A DNA stretch of 11,306 bases from Kmv34 sp964524965. Lineage in GTDB: Bacteria > Aerophobota > Aerophobia > Aerophobales > B3-G15. The notes under the pieces are model-generated. The model was not told where the DNA came from. It was given only the letters and a program-made list of their open reading frames with translations, and did not search any database. Made by a program: the position numbers and the translations under genes. How positions within the stretch are numbered: the first letter of the stretch is position 1; each line of letters opens with the position of its first letter. Positions 7,789 to 11,306 of this stretch are shown here, piece by piece. Location of the stretch: positions 1 through 11,306 of the forward strand of contig CAZGDY010000052.1 in assembly GCA_964524965.1 (NCBI GenBank). Direction: 5' to 3'.

Positions 7789-8207
7789 TTAAACCTTTTC
7801 CTTTTTTAAAAAACTAATCAGCCCCTTGAGAGCGAGAATATACCCCGAAGGTCCAAAACCACATATTCGCCCTATGCATACTGAAGCTACAAAAGATTTG
7901 TGGCGGAATTCTTCTCTTTTGTATATGTTGGAAAGATGCACCTCAACTGCGGGAAGATTGACAGCTAAAAGAGCATCTCTTATTCCAACGCTGGTATGGG
8001 TGTAAGCTGCCGGATTGATTATAATTCCCTGAGCCCATTTTTTTGAATTTTGAATTAAATTAATAATCTCTCCTTCCAAATTAGACTGTTCAATTCTTGG
8101 ATTATCGCATCATTAATGAAACCAAGAGTAGTTTCACCATACCATTCAGCTTCTCTTTCTCCCAACAAATTAAGATTAGGTCCATGAATAACTAAAATAT
8201 TTATCAT
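7789..8207 (-). pseudogene. aroQ: Type II 3-dehydroquinate dehydratase AroQ, split by a frameshifting deletion
   Basis: AroQ dehydrates 3-dehydroquinate to 3-dehydroshikimate and forms cytoplasmic dodecamers. The first frame runs from ATG at 8207 and reads MINILVIHGPNLNLLGER, then EWYGETTLGFINDAII, and stops at 8055 after 50 codons. The rest lies in another frame: EQSNLEGEIINLIQ, INPAAYTHTSV, EVHLSNIYKREEFRHKS, ending at 7789. Relatives have about 17 residues between the TTL..IN helix start and QSN; here only 23 bases remain, so about 28 nt are missing. Catalytic Arg18, Tyr23 and the HLSN/REEFRH residues all survive, split between frames. The second frame has no ATG or GTG upstream (only TTG at 8079, without a ribosome-binding site). 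The start overlaps the aroKB stop as ATGA, with AGGAG about nine bases upstream. Either the gene is truly broken in this genome or the assembly has an error. Confidence 0.9.
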
Positions 8208-9787
8208 ATAATAAGCTCCTGAACTACCTTTCTAACTAAATTAACCGGTACATCATCTCGCAGACAAACCTTGCCAATTCTTTGGGGTAAAACAAAAAAT
8301 AACCTCCCTTCTCTCATTTTTTTATCAACTTTCAGAACCTCAACAATCTGCTGAGGATTTAATTTATTCCCCGTAAGGGGAAGTTTAGCTTTTTTTAATA
8401 ATCTTTTTACTCTCAAGAAAGAGTCTGGAGAAAAAATTCCCATCTCTACCCCTATCTTAGCTGCACCCATCATGCCAATGGCAACTGCTTCTCCGTGGGT
8501 ATACCGGCCATATTTAGATACTGTTTCGATGGCGTGAGCTATAGTGTGCCCCAAATTTAATATCTGCCTTACTCCCTTTTCTTCTCTTTCATCCTCTTGT
8601 ACTACCCCGATTTTTACTTTGATCGCTTTATTTATTACTGCTTTAAAAACTCTGATATCTTTTATTAAAACTTTTGATATATTTTCCTCTAAATAAGAGA
8701 AAAAACCATCATTTTTTATAATAGCACATTTAATTACCTCAGCCATTCCTTCCCTTATCCTTCGGAGCGATAAAGTTTTCAAGAGAAAAGGGTCTATCAG
8801 CACAAACTTAGGCTGATAAAAAGCTCCCACTAAATTTTTACCTTGAGGAAGGTCAACTCCCACTTTCCCTCCTACCCCAGAGTCAACCTGGGACAAAAGT
8901 GTGGTGGGAATAATTAGAAAATTAACCCCTCTTAAGAAAGTAGCTGCCACAAATCCTGCCAAATCCCCTACAACTCCTCCTCCCAGAGCAAGAATTGATG
9001 AAGTTCTATCTAACTTATTTTTCAGGCAAAAATCATAAATTTTTCTTGCTTGAATAAGTGACTTGTATTTTTCTCCCGGAGAAATCTGGAAAACTAATAC
9101 CCGATAGCCTTCTTTTTCGAGGGAATCTTGCACTCTTTTGCCATAAAGAGGAAAAACATTAGCATCGGAAACAATTAATATCTTTTCCCCCAATTTGGAA
9201 TCTTGGGCAATTTTACCCACATTATCAATGGATGACCCAATAAAAACCGGATAGCGCCTTTTCCCCAATTCTACCCAGAGTTTTTCTGGAGTTAAAATTT
9301 TAACTATGCGCTCCACAGTTTGTGAAACTAAACAAGAAGAGGTATCAATAATAATATCAGCTTGATTATAAAAAGGAGTTCTTTCCTTGAGAAGTTCCTT
9401 AATTCTTTTCTTCTTATCGCTAAATCCTTCTAAAAGAGGCCTTTCCTGATTATTTTTAGTTCGTTCCCAAATAATCTCAGGTGCTGCCTTAAGGCACACT
9501 ATGACCCCTTTTTTTCTTAAAAATTTCACATTTTCCTCTTCTAAAACAACTCCTCCCCCTGTTGAAATCACATATCCCTCAAGCTTTGAGAGCTCTTCAG
9601 TTACCTGGTTTTCTATTCTGCGAAAGTACTCCTCTCCCTCCTGAGTAAAAATCTGAGAAATAGGACGATTTTCTTTCTTTTCAATAATTTCATCTAAATC
9701 AATGTATCCCATCTTCAAACGTTTAGCAAGGTGTTTGCCTACAATGCTTTTACCAGTCCCCATAAAACCAACTAAAGTGATATTCAT
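8204..9787 (-). CDS. aroKB: Bifunctional shikimate kinase / 3-dehydroquinate synthase (AroK-AroB fusion)
   Basis: This 527-residue protein fuses two shikimate-pathway enzymes. Residues 1-165 are shikimate kinase: Walker A GFMGTGKS (7-14), DLDE (30-33), FRRIE (55-59), STGGGVV (75-81) and the lid segment ERPLLE (115-120). Residues about 170-527 are 3-dehydroquinate synthase, which is NAD- and Zn-dependent: LALGGGVVGDLAGF (266-279), TTLLSQVDSGVGGK (295-308), REGMAEVIK (345-353), NLGHTIAHAIE (411-421) and HGEAVAIGM (431-439). Likely zinc ligands are Glu350, His414 and His431. The kinase acts on shikimate, two steps after the synthase product, so the fusion skips the AroQ and AroE steps. A similar fused enzyme is annotated in Thermotoga. 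An in-frame TAA directly before the ATG fixes the start. The nearest good ribosome-binding site, AAGGAG, is an unusual 16 bases away. It is first in the operon and ends in an ATGA overlap with aroQ. Confidence 0.97.
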   Translation of the reverse strand: MNITLVGFMGTGKSIVGKHLAKRLKMGYIDLDEIIEKKENRPISQIFTQEGEEYFRRIENQVTEELSKLEGYVISTGGGVVLEEENVKFLRKKGVIVCLKAAPEIIWERTKNNQERPLLEGFSDKKKRIKELLKERTPFYNQADIIIDTSSCLVSQTVERIVKILTPEKLWVELGKRRYPVFIGSSIDNVGKIAQDSKLGEKILIVSDANVFPLYGKRVQDSLEKEGYRVLVFQISPGEKYKSLIQARKIYDFCLKNKLDRTSSILALGGGVVGDLAGFVAATFLRGVNFLIIPTTLLSQVDSGVGGKVGVDLPQGKNLVGAFYQPKFVLIDPFLLKTLSLRRIREGMAEVIKCAIIKNDGFFSYLEENISKVLIKDIRVFKAVINKAIKVKIGVVQEDEREEKGVRQILNLGHTIAHAIETVSKYGRYTHGEAVAIGMMGAAKIGVEMGIFSPDSFLRVKRLLKKAKLPLTGNKLNPQQIVEVLKVDKKMREGRLFFVLPQRIGKVCLRDDVPVNLVRKVVQELII

Positions 9788-9846
9788 TTATTTTCTTAAA
9801 TTTCTCCTTATTTTTTAAAAAATCCCTTCTTAACTTATTTATCCTT

Positions 9847-9919
9847 AAAAAGGGGGTAATTTTATACCATATCCCCTCTTTACAATTTTGCTCTTTCCCC
9901 TTTGCAAAATTTGGTAAAG
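9847..9919 (-). promoter_or_regulatory. Structured 5' leader of the aro operon: 14-bp hairpin followed by a terminator-like hairpin
   Basis: On the minus strand, CTTTAC (9919-9914) and AATTTTGC (9911-9904) pair perfectly with GCAAAATT (9891-9884) and GTAAAG (9883-9878). This is a 14-bp stem with a two-base bulge and a 12-base loop carrying GGGG. Directly downstream, AAAGAGGGG (9881-9873) can pair with CCCCTTTTT (9855-9847), with one G-T pair, or as the shorter GGGG/CCCC plus GGTA/TACC stem followed by five T's. The two hairpins share bases 9881-9878, and the GGGG in the first loop can also pair with the same C-run (AAAGGGG with CCCCTTT). Mutually exclusive pairings with a terminator-like end resemble an attenuator. 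No leader peptide with aromatic codons and no riboswitch class that I recognise is present. The pairing is seen directly; regulation is inferred. Confidence 0.42.
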
Positions 9920-9926
9920 CTATTTA

Positions 9927-9955
9927 AATATAGACCAGATAAGGACTTTTGTCAA
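9927..9955 (-). promoter_or_regulatory. Sigma70-type promoter of the aro operon
   Basis: The minus strand has TTGACA at 9955-9950, exactly 17 bases, then TATATT at 9932-9927, one mismatch from the consensus TATAAT. The predicted start of transcription is near 9920, giving a leader of about 130 nt before the aroKB ATG. It lies in the only long non-coding gap of the window, pointing at the first aro gene, and is the best promoter I found. Confidence 0.75.
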
Positions 9956-10015
9956 ATATAAAAAGCTAAAATCGGGAAAGAATACTAAAAAGAGTGTAAT
10001 CCCCAAAATTAAAAA

Positions 10016-10978
10016 TTAATTATGTAAGTGGCAGGCAATAAAATGCTCTTTTTCTACTTCTTTCAGCAGAGGTTCCTCTTTTTTGCATATTGGCAGAACG
10101 TAAGAACATCGAGTATGGAAACGACAGCCAGAAGGTACATTAATAGGACTTGGTACATCTCCCTTGAGAATAACTTGTTTTCGTTTTATAGTAGGATTGG
10201 GAACAGGAATAGCCGAAATCAAAGCCTGAGTATAAGGATGCAAAGATGAGGCAAATAAAACTTCTTTGGAAGTAATTTCTACTATTTTCCCCAGATACAT
10301 GATGGCTATCTTATCGCTGATGTGCTTAACTACGCTAAGGTCATGAGAAATAAAAAGGTAAGTTAAACCAAATTCTTCCTGCAAATCCATCATCAAATTA
10401 ATTATTTGAGCTTGAATAGATACATCCAAAGCAGCAACTGGCTCATCTGCAATAATAAATTTAGGATTCAAAGCAAGAGCTCTGGCTATACCGACTCTCT
10501 GTCTTTGTCCTCCACTAAACTGATGAGGATACCGATAAGCTTGTTCGGGAGTTATTCCCACCTTTGCCAAAAGCTCCGAAACCTTTTCTCTTTTTGATTT
10601 TACATTAATTTTATGAACCTTTATTGGCTCAAATACTGTGTAATTAACCGTTTTTCGAGGATCCAGGGAAGCAAAGGGGTTTTGAAAAATAATCTGCATA
10701 TTCTTTCTTAAATTCTTCAATTTCTTTTTGCCAAGCTTAAGAATATTTTCTCCCTCAAAAAAAATTTCTCCTTCTGTTGGCTCCAATAACCTCAAAATTA
10801 ACTTACCAGTGGTAGTTTTTCCGCATCCGGACTCTCCCACCAATCCTAAAGTTTTCCCCTTCTTAATTTCAAAAGTTACTCCATCTACTGCCTTCACCAT
10901 TAAAGGTTTAGTTAAAAACCCTCCTGTAGTGGGAAAATACTTTTTTAAATTCTTTACTGATAAGATATCTTCGGACAT
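10016..10978 (-). CDS. oppF: Peptide ABC importer ATP-binding subunit, OppF/DppF-type
   Basis: This 320-residue cytoplasmic ATPase pairs with the OppD-type subunit to power uptake of oligopeptides or dipeptides. ABC motifs in order are Walker A GESGCGKTT (48-56), Q-loop IIFQNPFASLDPR (96-108), signature FSGGQRQR (154-161), Walker B FIIADEP (174-180) followed by the D-loop, and switch His212 in FISHD. Residues from about 230 form the oligopeptide-transporter C-terminal (oligo_HPY) domain, with LHPYTQALISAIPVP and a cysteine set Cys285, Cys291, Cys298 and Cys316. An [4Fe-4S] cluster has been seen at this site in a related DppD structure, so one may be present. The ATG lies 15 bp after the OppD-type stop, with GGAAAA as a modest ribosome-binding site. 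The substrate class is not readable from ATPases, and some relatives import sugars or nickel, so the symbol is approximate. Confidence 0.92.
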   Translation of the reverse strand: MSEDILSVKNLKKYFPTTGGFLTKPLMVKAVDGVTFEIKKGKTLGLVGESGCGKTTTGKLILRLLEPTEGEIFFEGENILKLGKKKLKNLRKNMQIIFQNPFASLDPRKTVNYTVFEPIKVHKINVKSKREKVSELLAKVGITPEQAYRYPHQFSGGQRQRVGIARALALNPKFIIADEPVAALDVSIQAQIINLMMDLQEEFGLTYLFISHDLSVVKHISDKIAIMYLGKIVEITSKEVLFASSLHPYTQALISAIPVPNPTIKRKQVILKGDVPSPINVPSGCRFHTRCSYVLPICKKEEPLLKEVEKEHFIACHLHN

Positions 10979-10993
10979 TTTTCCAAACCCTGC

Positions 10994-11306
10994 TTACTTT
11001 ACTTGATATAACCAACAGCGAACCCAATGATCATTTTCCAGCTCAATAAACTGAGGCTGCGTTTTTGAACATAGGGGCATAGCTTTTGAACATCGAGGAT
11101 GAAACTTGCAGCCAGAAGGAGGATTGATTAAATTGGGTACTATTCCCGGGATAATGTTTAACCTGGAAGCCTCCGAATTCACTCGAGGAATTGACTTACC
11201 TAAAGCAATGGTATAAGGATGTAATGGAGTTGCAAAAAGATCATTAACTGAGGCAGATTCTACGATATTGCCAGCATACATCACTGCTACTCTATCACAA
11301 GTCTCT
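10994..11306 (-). CDS. oppD: Peptide ABC importer ATP-binding subunit, OppD/DppD-type, C-terminal 103 residues (5' end off the window)
   Basis: The frame is open from the right edge to a TAA at 10994. The visible part begins ETCDRVAVMYAGNIVES, the segment just after the H-loop in this family, so only the end of the ATPase domain and the C-terminal domain are seen. HPYTIALGKSIPR and PSGCKFHPRC are hallmarks of the oligo_HPY extension. Four cysteines lie in the same pattern as in the downstream OppF-type protein, a possible [4Fe-4S] site. The start codon, Walker A, Walker B and signature lie outside the window. The gene is 15 bp upstream of the OppF-type gene, the usual D-F order. D versus F type is judged mainly from gene order and C-terminal similarity. 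Confidence 0.87.
   Translation of the reverse strand, partial: ETCDRVAVMYAGNIVESASVNDLFATPLHPYTIALGKSIPRVNSEASRLNIIPGIVPNLINPPSGCKFHPRCSKAMPLCSKTQPQFIELENDHWVRCWLYQVK

Larger units (their letters stand above)
9788..10015. other. Intergenic region between oppF-like gene and the aro operon
   Basis: This 228-bp AT-rich gap holds the promoter and leader hairpins listed separately. The 60 bases just after the oppF-like stop show no convincing terminator. GGGGA near 10004-10000 can pair with a TTCCC-type run near 9977-9973, but the stem is interrupted and the T tract is broken. I see no small gene; the only ATG in the leader is followed by GTA and then a stop. Confidence 0.6.

Noticed and set aside
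8055..8105. Programmed ribosomal frameshift in aroQ
   Set aside because: A -1 shift could join the two frames, but there is no slippery heptamer or clear stimulatory hairpin, and the joined product would still lack about nine residues of the core.
9862..9872. Leader peptide in the aro operon leader
   Set aside because: The only ATG is followed by GTA and then TAA, so it encodes just two residues and no aromatic codons.
9973..10004. Intrinsic terminator after the oppF-like gene
   Set aside because: GGGGA and TTCCC-type runs can pair, but the stem is broken by an internal loop and the following T tract is interrupted by other bases.
10728..11006. 92-codon plus-strand open frame across the oppF/oppD junction
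   Set aside because: It is antisense to motif-bearing ABC ATPase sequence and has no recognisable domain or convincing ribosome-binding site.

Overview
The window is AT-rich (by eye roughly 35-40% G+C), densely packed bacterial DNA. Every gene I can support lies on the minus strand, so transcription runs from high to low coordinates. LpxB and the start of an LptD-type outer-membrane protein point to a diderm (two-membrane) bacterium that makes lipid A/LPS. The AroK-AroB fusion and the ferredoxin-like-domain DAHP synthase resemble Thermotoga-type enzymes, but Thermotoga lacks LPS. My best guess is an uncultured low-GC diderm lineage (Aerophobota-, Atribacterota- or Omnitrophota-like). This placement is weak and rests on remembered family resemblance.

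Right edge (10016-11306): the C-terminal end of an OppD/DppD-type ATPase and a complete OppF/DppF-type ATPase, which are the two nucleotide-binding subunits of a peptide ABC importer. A 228-bp gap follows (9788-10015). It holds a near-consensus sigma70-type promoter (TTGACA, 17 bp, TATATT) and, starting at the predicted transcript start, a leader with a 14-bp hairpin and a second G/C-run hairpin ending in five T's.

Centre (4334-9787): an aromatic amino acid operon in the order aroKB (shikimate kinase/dehydroquinate synthase fusion), aroQ (type II dehydroquinase, broken in this sequence), pheA (chorismate mutase-prephenate dehydratase), DAHP synthase and aroA (EPSP synthase). These cover DAHP formation, DHQ formation, dehydration, shikimate phosphorylation, EPSP formation and the branch to phenylpyruvate. 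aroE, aroC and tyrA are not in the window. The aroQ reading frame is split by what looks like a deletion of about 28 nt.

Left (1-4353): the same strand continues with almost no spacing into a membrane-anchored TPR protein of unknown function, panC (pantothenate synthetase), lpxB (lipid-A-disaccharide synthase) and lptD (LPS assembly outer-membrane protein, cut by the window edge). Gaps are at most 59 bp from 9787 down to 1604, and several genes overlap, so the whole block could be one long transcript linking aromatic amino acid, pantothenate/CoA and LPS synthesis. I found no CRISPR array, tRNA, rRNA, insertion sequence or undescribed defence-like system. The most notable items are the broken aroQ, the structured leader, and the TPR gene inside the operon.
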